Source: JBGSOV01 sp964558715 (lineage in GTDB: Bacteria; Patescibacteriota; Gracilibacteria; CAIRYL01; GCA-016699755). From it: DNA of 14,621 bases. The position numbers and the translations under genes were made by a program. Under the pieces are notes generated by a model. It saw only the letters and a program-made list of their open reading frames with translations, did not search any database and was not told where the DNA came from. Of this stretch, positions 6,583-14,200 are shown piece by piece; the first letter of the stretch is position 1; each line of letters opens with the position of its first letter. The stretch is taken from the NCBI GenBank assembly GCA_964558715.1, contig CAZLFD010000039.1:1-14621 (forward strand). The letters are read 5' to 3'.

Positions 6583-7848
6583 TTACTGTATCCCCGGAAC
6601 CGGATACTGATTACAGAGCGTATTCACTGCCGCGCCGATCTCTTGCAACTTGGCGTCGTTATCATGGTTTTGCGCCGTCGCGATGATCCACTCTGCCACT
6701 TGTTGAAACTCTGTCTCTTTAAAACCACGAGTCGTCATTGCCGGAGTGCCTAGGCGAATGCCCGAGGGGTCCATCGGTGGGCGCGGGTCATCGGCAATAC
6801 TGTTTTTGTTAAGCGTAATATGTACTTTATCGAGCGCGGTTTCGACTTCGCCGCCAGTGCGGCCCCAGCTGGTCATGGCATCGATGAGCAGAAGATGATT
6901 GTCGGTTCCGCCCGCCATCATGCGTACATCGTTCGCGCGGAAGACTTCTTCCATCACTTTCGTATTGGCGATGATCTGGCGGGCATATTCCTGAAAATCT
7001 GGTTTCAGCGCCTCACCAAAAGCCACCGCTTTTGCCGCCACATTATTCATGTGCGGCCCACCCTGCAAACCCGGGAAGACGGTCTTGTCGATTTTCTTGG
7101 CGATTTCTTCATCTTTCGTAAGGATCAGCCCGCCGCGCGGCCCGCGGAGGGTTTTGTGCGTTGTTGAGGTGGCTATGTCGAATCCGTAATCGAAAGGATT
7201 AGCAAGCTGCTTACCAGCGATCAGCCCGGCGATGTGTGCCATATCCATCATCGCAAGTGCGCCGACCTCATCGGCAATAGCTCGGAATTTGGCGTAATCG
7301 AGTTCGCGGGAATACGCCGAAAAGCCCGCAAGGATGATTTTCGGTTTTTCGGCAATGGCGACCTGCCTGAGTTCGTCGTAGTCGATTTCGCCGGTATCAA
7401 TGTTTTTCATCTTGTAGCGCACAAAGCGGAACAGCTTTGCCATTTTGGTAACAGGATGCCCGTGTGAGAGATGCCCACCATGCGAGAGATCCATACCAAG
7501 AACGGTATCGCCCGGTTCGAGCAGCGCGTGATACACCGCCTCGTTGGCGGGGCAGCCACTATGCGATTGAACATTGGCGAATTTAGAACCCGGAAACAAT
7601 TTGATAAGGCGCTGCATCGCGAGTGTTTCGATTTGGTCGGTGTAGGTTTGCCCGCCATAGTACCGCTTACCCGGGTAACCTTCGGCATACTTGTTCGTAA
7701 AAATACTCCCCAGCGCGCCCAGCACCGCCGGCGAAACATAATTCTCAGAAGCGATCAGTTCCATCCCCTCTTTTTGGCGCTTCTCTTCGCCCAGTAAGGA
7801 GGCGTAAATCTCTGCATCGGCAGATTGCAAAAGTGCGTGGTAATCCAT
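6583..7848 (-). CDS. glyA: Serine hydroxymethyltransferase
   Basis: GlyA converts serine and tetrahydrofolate to glycine and 5,10-methylene-tetrahydrofolate, feeding one-carbon units to purine and thymidylate synthesis in the cytoplasm. With the ATG at 7848 the product is 421 residues, the normal bacterial length. ELIASENYVSP (30-40), YPGKRYYGG (58-66), LSHGGHLSHG (121-130), MMDMAHIAGLIAG (200-212, with the PLP-contacting Asp202 and His205) and TTHKTLRGPRGG (229-240, Schiff-base Lys232) are all present. The frame continues upstream to 7929, but those 27 hydrophobic residues are not part of the family, and a promoter at 7873-7902 lies within them, so 7848 is the better start. One oddity is the usual SGSQAN cofactor-phosphate loop, which reads SGCPAN here (97-102). 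No Shine-Dalgarno is present. Confidence 0.97.
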   Translation of the reverse strand: MDYHALLQSADAEIYASLLGEEKRQKEGMELIASENYVSPAVLGALGSIFTNKYAEGYPGKRYYGGQTYTDQIETLAMQRLIKLFPGSKFANVQSHSGCPANEAVYHALLEPGDTVLGMDLSHGGHLSHGHPVTKMAKLFRFVRYKMKNIDTGEIDYDELRQVAIAEKPKIILAGFSAYSRELDYAKFRAIADEVGALAMMDMAHIAGLIAGKQLANPFDYGFDIATSTTHKTLRGPRGGLILTKDEEIAKKIDKTVFPGLQGGPHMNNVAAKAVAFGEALKPDFQEYARQIIANTKVMEEVFRANDVRMMAGGTDNHLLLIDAMTSWGRTGGEVETALDKVHITLNKNSIADDPRPPMDPSGIRLGTPAMTTRGFKETEFQQVAEWIIATAQNHDNDAKLQEIGAAVNTLCNQYPVPGIQ

Positions 7849-7872
7849 GGCGAGGGAAAAAGCAACAATATT

Positions 7873-7902
7873 ATTGTGGCAGATTGCAAGAAAAAACAGC
7901 AA
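7873..7902 (-). promoter_or_regulatory. Putative promoter for glyA
   Basis: On the minus strand TTGCTG (7902-7897) is followed after 18 bp by CACAAT (7878-7873). The start of transcription would be near 7866, giving a leader of about 17 nt to the ATG at 7848. The -10 hexamer is identical to that of secD. The -35 is weak (TTG only). It lies in the 89-bp gap after the HD-domain gene. Confidence 0.45.
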
Positions 7903-7937
7903 GTAAAACCGGAGTTTAGAGGGTGGCAACAGGCTTT

Positions 7938-8897
7938 CTATATTTTTTGAATTCGTTTGATCTCACTTATTAGTGCGCTATCTTCATGTAAGGTACCCCT
8001 TTGTCTTCGACTTAACTCTTGCATTGCCTCTCTAACCTCTGTTCGCAGAAGTTCAAAGTACTTTTCACCTGCAACCCGTGCAATCGGGAGGCCGAGATTA
8101 TGCATGATTCTAATACGCCTTCTTCGACGCACTTCATCTGACTCATGATTATCACGTATCTGATCCTGTAGAATGGGGTTTGTCCTATTGTTCGCCACCA
8201 TGTCGATACTTTTGACTTCGCAAGCCGACACCATCACGCTCGGGAATCTTGTCACCAGCTGCTTATATTGAAGACGCGAATGCTCGTACTTGTCATCGAA
8301 TGACATTAGTGCTTTTGGTTTTGGACGTGGGGGCTTAGTACAGGCAAGAATGATTTTTGCGGCCTTTCTGCCATAACGGGCAGTAAGCGAGTCGAGTGTC
8401 GAGATAACCCGGTCATATGGTTGATTGTCCGGATGATTTTCATTGCCATGGAATGTCAATCGCTCTTCGGGGCTATCGTGATGCAAGCATGCTAGAATCT
8501 CGTCTATGCTCGCTCTTGGTCCCGCACACTCCAAGACATAGATCAGGGCAACTGCTTTCGGATGTTGGTAGTACTCTTCGCCGGTTAATCGATACGCAGT
8601 TCCTTTATAATGAAATACCAATTTTAGGTCTGCATATGCGTTGTATGCCCGCAATAGCTCTTGTTTATTGAGACCGGCAATATGATTTAGAACACCCATA
8701 AAGATAGGGCTTGTAAACCGACTTGCCTCGACTAATTTATCGCGGACCTCAATAATACCCTTTTCTGGATCACGCAACTGTCCACTCCAGCGCACTTGCA
8801 CAGGTTCTTTGGGGTTTGGGTTTTGCGGGTCGTACTCACCCTTCGGTTTATCCAATATTAACGGCGGCGCTTCATTACGTTGCTTCAAACACGGCAA
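7938..8897 (-). CDS. HD-domain protein with RelA/SpoT-type (p)ppGpp hydrolase active site
   Basis: The central part of this 319-residue protein (about 95-290) reads like the hydrolase half of RelA/SpoT. YRLTGEEYYQHPKAVA (102-117) equals the RKSGEPYIIHPxxVA block, with Arg103 and His112 at the canonical 9-residue spacing. LHHDSPEE (138-145) gives the HD pair His140-Asp141 and the acidic pair Glu144/Glu145 (usually Glu-Asp). KSIDMVANNRT (229-239) equals KLADRLHNMRT, with metal ligand Asp232, Asn236 and Thr239 in place. GLPIARVAGEKYFELLRTEV (269-288) resembles the final helices of the domain. Between HD and Asp232 there are about 25 more residues than in Rel enzymes. There is no synthetase, TGS or ACT domain. 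The family predicts Mn-dependent removal of the 3'-pyrophosphate from ppGpp-like nucleotides. Start codon: TTG at 8897, or TTG at 8888; the frame has no ATG start. The synthetase-like gene lies 88 bp upstream and glyA downstream. Confidence 0.82.
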   Translation of the reverse strand: MPCLKQRNEAPPLILDKPKGEYDPQNPNPKEPVQVRWSGQLRDPEKGIIEVRDKLVEASRFTSPIFMGVLNHIAGLNKQELLRAYNAYADLKLVFHYKGTAYRLTGEEYYQHPKAVALIYVLECAGPRASIDEILACLHHDSPEERLTFHGNENHPDNQPYDRVISTLDSLTARYGRKAAKIILACTKPPRPKPKALMSFDDKYEHSRLQYKQLVTRFPSVMVSACEVKSIDMVANNRTNPILQDQIRDNHESDEVRRRRRIRIMHNLGLPIARVAGEKYFELLRTEVREAMQELSRRQRGTLHEDSALISEIKRIQKI

Positions 8898-8909
8898 AAA
8901 ACGTGCATA

Positions 8910-8937
8910 ATTATATATTTATATACTAATAAAGCAA
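8910..8937 (-). promoter_or_regulatory. Putative promoter for the HD-domain gene
   Basis: On the minus strand TTGCTT (8937-8932) is followed after 16 bp by a perfect TATAAT (8915-8910). Transcription would begin near 8903, leaving about 6 nt to the TTG at 8897 or about 15 nt to the TTG at 8888; the latter is closer to the leader lengths elsewhere in the window. The 88-bp gap (8898-8985) is strongly A/T-rich. Confidence 0.5.
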
Positions 8938-8950
8938 TACTAAATTGCAG

Positions 8951-8959
8951 ATACCGCAT
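8951..8959 (-). promoter_or_regulatory. ATGCGGTAT box upstream of the HD-domain gene promoter
   Basis: The 9-mer ATGCGGTAT (minus strand) ends 13 bp upstream of the TTGCTT -35 box. The same 9-mer in the same orientation lies upstream of the synthetase-like gene (10650-10658), 23 bp from an identical TTGCTT. The two placements differ by 10 bp, one helical turn. A shared regulator site is a guess. Confidence 0.35.
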
Positions 8960-8985
8960 CCGACTGGCGCGCACCTTTTTTTCGG

Positions 8986-10569
8986 CTAGCTTGGTTTGCC
9001 CTTATATGTTAGGCATGAAGGCCAAATGCCTGTTTTTTGCCAGCGATCAATATGGGCCGTCCAAACGTATCTGTTTTTTCGTTGCGGCTCCCCCCTTACT
9101 TTGACAGGTGTGATAAAACCATGATCGAGAAAGTGGGCCTTGAGTGCATCTGTGATTAGACCATGCGATTTATCTTTTGCGGTCTGCTCTGCTACTTCCT
9201 CGCAGATACGCTGCAAGTACGCTTCTGAGAATGTACCGAACAAGCGCGAGGCCACCGCTAGTTTTTGCTTCCCTTCATATACTTCATGGCGGGCATAGCC
9301 CTGCTCGCATTCATCTGCCTTTCCCTTCAGGAATATCTGAACTTCAACGCTTGTCTTTGTCGTCATACTCTGTGGGTTCGTCGGTTCTTTCGGCAGCTCC
9401 ATCTGCCCCCGCACACCCAAAAAAACGAAGTCTTCATCGGAAGCGGCATTTTTCTTTTCAACAACTCGAACCTCGGTGCCCTTGAACATTGTTGCCAGGG
9501 TTTTGTATGCTCGGCCAAAACTCTTTATGCCACAGCCGGCAAATACTTCGCTGATCTGCTGCACAACACCACTTCGTAAGCTCTGTATCTCCATATCCTG
9601 CAACTCAAGAGGGCCAGACAAGAATCCATGGTCAGACAGATTTACATCCGTTCCATCTGCATGAAAGAGGAAGCCTTTTAAGAATGTGGCAAGCTTTACC
9701 CCGTCTTCAATACTATCAACCTCAAAACGCAGACCCACTCCATCGGTTACGATGCGATCGATATCGACTTCCGGTTTTGCAAGGAGCTTCGTAATAGTAC
9801 GGAACTCATCCTTCCCCCGCCAAGAGGCATAGGCGTCTATCGACTCTAACCCGCGCTCATCGACGACAACGCTCATATGGTCTTTTCCTTTCAACGCCGA
9901 GCCATCTCTTTCTGTGAACGTGCGGATCTTCACACAACGCTTGATGTCCCTGGCGTCAGCTACTGCTCTTCTTCTGTCACCTGCGTCCGGGTCAGTTTGC
10001 AATTCGGTATCGTACAAAAATTTGGTTTTTTCTACGAGCTCGCGCAATTCATGATTCTGGTGTTCCCAATAGGCAAGGGTAACCTTGGCCAGTGTGCAGT
10101 GGTATGCTCCTTTCGTAGTCGGCTTTTTCAGGTAGCCAAAAAACTGATCTACGTCGGCCTCATTTTTAAAATCCTTCATCTGCTTTAAGTCACCAGGCAT
10201 ATCAATATGCAGATATTTTAACAGATACCGCTTTGCCGCTGCTACACAGGTATTCAAGCGCTCAAAGTCTGGCTCGGTAAATGTATCTATGCCGAGCCTC
10301 CGCCGGACAAAAGGCAATGTCTCTGCAGTTTCCGGCAAGCCGAACATATCCAAGATGGTGATCGCCTGCCAAGCCGGCTCAGACTCACCATCCTTGCGCA
10401 CATCGATGCGCATCCCTCCATCCGACATTTCCATCATTGTCGCATACCGCTTTCTAAAGACCTCCCCTACATCATTTACATTGGTATTGATACCCGGTGG
10501 AATGTTCATTTCTACAGGTCTTACCAATCTGTCAAGTTCTTTAGGATGATCGTGTCGCAATTTTACCAT
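8986..10569 (-). CDS. Large protein with a diverged RelA/SpoT synthetase-like region
   Basis: This 527-residue soluble protein has no family I can name with certainty. Residues 251-284 resemble the nucleotide-binding start of the RelA/SpoT synthetase: WRGKDEFRTITKLL (Arg251, Lys253, Lys261) then IDRIVTDGVGLRFEV (Asp276, Arg281), compare RxKxxxSIxxKm ... IxDlxgxRxxv. Residues 408-431 resemble its end: VEVQI (Glu409), then CEQGYARHEVY (Glu422, Gly424, His428), compare EIQIRT ... AExGxAAHWxYK. The YQSLHT motif that stacks the guanine base is not visible, and QIRT reads QIFL, so activity may be lost or changed. An N-terminal region of about 230 residues and an insert between the two blocks are unexplained; the C-terminus (445-527) is also unknown. 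The neighbour downstream has the matching hydrolase domain, which strengthens the assignment. ATG at 10569; no Shine-Dalgarno. Confidence 0.6.
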   Translation of the reverse strand: MVKLRHDHPKELDRLVRPVEMNIPPGINTNVNDVGEVFRKRYATMMEMSDGGMRIDVRKDGESEPAWQAITILDMFGLPETAETLPFVRRRLGIDTFTEPDFERLNTCVAAAKRYLLKYLHIDMPGDLKQMKDFKNEADVDQFFGYLKKPTTKGAYHCTLAKVTLAYWEHQNHELRELVEKTKFLYDTELQTDPDAGDRRRAVADARDIKRCVKIRTFTERDGSALKGKDHMSVVVDERGLESIDAYASWRGKDEFRTITKLLAKPEVDIDRIVTDGVGLRFEVDSIEDGVKLATFLKGFLFHADGTDVNLSDHGFLSGPLELQDMEIQSLRSGVVQQISEVFAGCGIKSFGRAYKTLATMFKGTEVRVVEKKNAASDEDFVFLGVRGQMELPKEPTNPQSMTTKTSVEVQIFLKGKADECEQGYARHEVYEGKQKLAVASRLFGTFSEAYLQRICEEVAEQTAKDKSHGLITDALKAHFLDHGFITPVKVRGEPQRKNRYVWTAHIDRWQKTGIWPSCLTYKGKPS

Positions 10570-10597
10570 GCATCAAGCAATAGGGAATTACAATCAT

Positions 10598-10626
10598 ATT
10601 TTAAAACAATGTTGATTATAAAGCAA
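10598..10626 (-). promoter_or_regulatory. Putative promoter for the synthetase-like gene
   Basis: On the minus strand TTGCTT (10626-10621) is followed after 17 bp by TAAAAT (10603-10598), giving a start near 10591 and a leader of about 21 nt to the ATG at 10569. The -35 hexamer is the same as that of the HD-domain gene. A TATAAT follows the -35 directly and is an alternative -10 without a good -35. Confidence 0.5.
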
Positions 10627-10629
10627 CAT
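10609..10629. repeat. Inverted repeat ATGTTG-N9-CAACAT over the minus-strand promoter
   Basis: ATGTTG (10609-10614) and CAACAT (10624-10629) flank nine A/T-rich bases and cover the -35 box of the synthetase-like gene. The layout is that of a small operator. A direct copy of TGTTGAT recurs at 10749-10755, next to the divergent promoter. Confidence 0.4.
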
Positions 10630-10647
10630 CAGCTCGTGGGTTTTTTT

Positions 10648-10661
10648 GCATACCGCATACC
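10648..10661. repeat. Tandem heptamer GCATACC x2
   Basis: Two perfect copies of GCATACC lie head to tail at 10648-10654 and 10655-10661, between the two divergent promoters. The ATGCGGTAT box (minus strand) spans the junction. Confidence 0.5.
10650..10658 (-). promoter_or_regulatory. ATGCGGTAT box upstream of the synthetase-like gene promoter
   Basis: This is the second copy of the 9-mer found at 8951-8959, in the same orientation relative to its gene, 23 bp from the TTGCTT -35 box. It may be a binding site that links expression of the two alarmone-type genes; this is inferred from position only. Confidence 0.35.
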
Positions 10662-10670
10662 CCCCTGTAG

Positions 10671-10734
10671 TGGAGGATATGGCGATCGGTCTCGTGCATG
10701 TGGTTCGGCACTACAAGTATTTGACTATCCTCCA
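10671..10734. repeat. Inverted repeat TGGAGGATA ... TATCCTCCA in the divergent control region
   Basis: A perfect 9-bp inverted repeat has arms at 10671-10679 and 10726-10734, centres 55 bp apart. The right arm overlaps the -35 box and spacer of the divergent gene's promoter. A second pair, TGTAGTG (10666-10672) and CACTACA (10709-10715), overlaps the left arm, and its order means the two pairings exclude each other in a single strand. Paired operators for a looping repressor would look like this. The gap 10570-10772 holds no gene. Confidence 0.5.
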
Positions 10735-10749
10735 TTATTACTTTAAAAT
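10721..10749 (+). promoter_or_regulatory. Promoter for the divergent orphan gene
   Basis: TTGACT (10721-10726) and TAAAAT (10744-10749) are 17 bp apart, each 5 of 6 to consensus. The start near 10756 gives a leader of about 17 nt to the ATG at 10773, matching other genes here. Confidence 0.6.
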
Positions 10750-10772
10750 GTTGATAGTCGTATTGCATCACC

Positions 10773-11216
10773 ATGATTGATCATTCTGGTTTAGGACCGG
10801 AGAGCCCACGCCCATCTCTCGATGATCCTGTATGGACAACAATTGCAAAACAAGCGTCACACCCAGCTGATGATTTGGGTGCATGCTTGCAAACGTTAGG
10901 TCTTGCTCAGGTAGATAAGGAGGCTGTAACTGTACGAGTAGCTAATCTACCAAAATTTGATACTATCATTAGTGATGCGAAGCAAGGAATAGCTAGCCAA
11001 GAAGTAACCGCATTGATATTTGCAATCTTGAATCAGACAGTTGATTACACCGCGCTGATTCCAAAATTAGACGGTGAATTTCGTCAAGCGTGTTTACACA
11101 TTATTAACAACGACCCTGATACATTCAGTAAAGCAGAGCGACGCCCAGGGTGGTTCTTCTTAGCAATGGATTCTGATACAAAATTGCGGGCACTTCTTGG
11201 TGAAATTCCCAAATAG
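10773..11216 (+). CDS. Hypothetical protein divergent from the alarmone-type genes
   Basis: The 147-residue product is soluble, mildly acidic and probably all helical, with no signal peptide, membrane segment, cysteine-pair motif or recognised domain. Its N-terminal 20 residues are rich in Pro, Ser and Gly and may be disordered; three or four amphipathic helices follow (about 20-45, 60-90, 92-115, 125-143). It has a good promoter of its own and shares the 203-bp control region with the synthetase-like gene, which fits a regulatory or antitoxin-like partner, but I see no DNA-binding helix-turn-helix. Its stop is only 12 bp from the end of mfd on the other strand, and no terminator hairpin separates them. 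A family assignment is not possible from the sequence alone. Confidence 0.72.
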   Translation: MIDHSGLGPESPRPSLDDPVWTTIAKQASHPADDLGACLQTLGLAQVDKEAVTVRVANLPKFDTIISDAKQGIASQEVTALIFAILNQTVDYTALIPKLDGEFRQACLHIINNDPDTFSKAERRPGWFFLAMDSDTKLRALLGEIPK

Positions 11217-11228
11217 GCAAGGTAAATA

Positions 11229-14200
11229 CTACTTCTTCCCTCCCACTAAATACTGAAGGGCTTTTTTGATTTCACTCATAAAATCCATGCCCAGTTCACG
11301 CAATTGAATTTTGAGTCGGTCACTACTAACGAACCATTTTTCTTGATGCTTGAGTAGGTTCATGATCTGCTCGGCACCGACTTTTTTTCCCATTATAAGT
11401 TCGATTTCACGGTCGGTACGCGTAACCGGAAGCGAGCGGATGCCAGTAATATTGGCGCGGCGAGCGAGGATACGCAGTTCGATGATTTTAAAGAGCGTGC
11501 GCACTTCGCGCAGCGGCGTACCGTATTCTTCGTTGAAGTCGTCGGCGATTTCTTTGAGGTCTTCGAGTGTTTGCGCCGCGGCCAAGTTTTGATAGGCGAG
11601 AATTTTTTCTTTCGAATCGGCAATATACAAGCTGGGAATATAGGCATCGACCGGCAATTCGATGACCACATTCGCGACTTCTTCATCCACTGATTCGGCC
11701 TGTTTGCCTTCTTTCATCTTGCGGATCGTCTCGTTCAGCAAACGGAGAAAGTGCCCCACGCCCACAGAATTGACCGTGCCAGACTGGTTGACGCCAAGCA
11801 CATCACCCGCGCCGCGGATTTCAAGATCGCGCATGGCGATTTGGAAGCCGGAACCAAGTTCACTCGCTTCCACAATGGCACGCAGGCGCTTTTTTGCCTC
11901 GATAGAAAGCTTTTGGGTTTGGTAGAGAAAGTAGGCGAAGGCCTGTTTTTTGCCTCGACCGATGCGCCCACGCAATTGATACAGCTGCGAGAGTCCGAAG
12001 CGCTCGGCATTCATCACGATCATGCTGTTTGCATTGGGTAAGTCGATACCGTTTTCGATGATCGTGCTCGAAACGAGAATATCGTACTCCCCTTTTTTAA
12101 ACGCCATAATGCGCTTTTCGAGCTCGTTGGCGGGCAGTTGGCCGTGACCAACGACAATACGCGCTTGCGGTACCAGTTGGCGCAACTTTTCTGCCATACT
12201 CTCTATTGTCTTCACACGATTGTAAAGAAAGTAGACCTGCCCGTTCCTTTCAAGTTCTTTATTGATGACATCGACGACCAGGCGATCGGAATATTTGCGT
12301 ACTTCGGTGATAACCGGTAGGCGCCCGGGTGGCGGTGTGGTAATAGTCGAAATATCGCGTAGTTTGTTAAGAGCGAGATTAAGCGTGCGCGGAATTGGCG
12401 TAGCGCTAAGAGTGAGGATATCGACATTTTTGCGCAGTTCTTTGAACTTCTCTTTCTGCTTCACGCCAAAACGTTGTTCTTCGTCGATAACCAGCAAACC
12501 CAGTTTGTGGAATTTGACATCCGGCTGCAGCAGGCGATGGGTTCCGACGACGATATCGACTTTCCCTTTGGCAATGTCAGCGAGGATTTTTTTCTGCTCG
12601 GCAGCGGTTTTAAAGCGGGAGAGCACCTCGATACGAAAACCGAATTCATCCATGCGTTTGGTGAACGATTCAAAATGCTGCTGCGCGAGAATCGTAACCG
12701 GTGAGATGAGTGCGACCTGCTTCTGGTCTTCTACTGCCTTAAATGCAGCGCGCATCGCAATTTCGGTTTTCCCAAAACCCACATCGCCGCACACCAAGCG
12801 ATCCATCGGTTTTTTCGATTCCATATCACTTTTTACATCTTGTATTGCGGACATCTGCCCGGGTGTTTCTTCGTAGGGAAAGGTCTTTTCAAATTCATTC
12901 TGGCGGCTGCTGTCAACGGCAAAGGGCGATTTACGTGCTTGTTCGCGTTCGGCATAGAGTGCCAATAAATCTTTGGCGATCTTTTCGGTTTCTTTGCGTA
13001 CTTTCTTTTGCACATTCTCCCATTCCACCGAACCAAGGCGGTTGAGCTTCGGTTCAGAACCTTCTTCGCACAAAAAGCGTGAGACCTTGTCGGCTTGGTC
13101 GACCGGAACAAAGAGGCGGTCGTTACCAGCGTAAGCGATTTCGAGATATTCGCGCGTATGCCCATCGATAGCCTGTTCTGTAACACCCAAAAAATGACCG
13201 ATACCGTGATCCATGTGCACCACGTAGTCACCGATCTTGAGGGAAGTAAGAAATTCGAGGTTGAGCTTATCGACCGATTTTACCTTGCGCCCTTTGCGAA
13301 GTTGAAAGATTTCGCGGTCAGTGAGAAAGAGGATGTTCTGGTCAGGATTTTGGAAGCTTGGCGGTATCACTTCGACTTCCGCAGCATCAACCAAGAAAAT
13401 ACCAGATTCGGCTTTGTTATCAATCTCGGTCGAAAAGGGAATTTTTTCTTCGGTAAGAATCGCCGTCAGTTCATCGATGCGTTTGGTGAAGACTTGAACA
13501 AGATATTCTTTTTGCAACTTGCTGCGGAAGTCGGCAAGCAGATCATAGATGTTGTAAAATTTGAGTACGGAAAGAAAGCGCATCTGAAAATGGTTTTCTT
13601 CTTCCGATTCGGCAAACGGAGTAAAGCGAAGCACATTTGCCGGCGTTTCGCTAAAAAACTCGTCGGAAAGACATTCGACATCGTCGGTAACGATCAGGTC
13701 GGTGTCGCCAAACAGCTCGAAAAACTGTTTATTCACCCGCTCCATCCGTGCCGGAAAAATATGGAGTTTGCTGAAGCTCTTGAGGATCTTCTTATCGCGC
13801 ATCGAGAATGACCAGATGTTTTTTATTTCATCGAATTCGATCTCGATTTTAAAAGGTTGGTCGGCACCAACCGGAAAAACATCGATCACGTCTCCACTAC
13901 GGCGATACTGCCCTTTTTGTAAAGTAACATCTGGCGACACTTCAAATCCCATATTGATGAGGCGATTAAAAAGTTCGATCGGATCAATCCGCTCGCCTTT
14001 TTTTACAATCATCTGTTCGTTGCTAAGCTGCTCCATACTGGGGAAACGGACGCTTTGGGCATCAGCCTCAGAGAGTAAAAAGATGTTTTTTTTCTCGGCA
14101 TTTTTAGCCTGCGCAAAATCGATCATCCATTCAACACAGGTTTCGTCGCGCCCTTCTTTAAGGGGGAGCAAGTGAATGGCGTATTTCTCGGAATCGAAAA

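Noticed and set aside
7849..7929. N-terminal hydrophobic extension of GlyA that could be read as a signal peptide
   Set aside because: GlyA is cytoplasmic and its normal N-terminus starts at 7848; a promoter occupies this stretch.
10666..10734. Hairpin in the divergent region as an intrinsic terminator or CRISPR-like repeat
   Set aside because: No T-tract follows, the arms are far apart, and there is no series of regularly spaced repeats.
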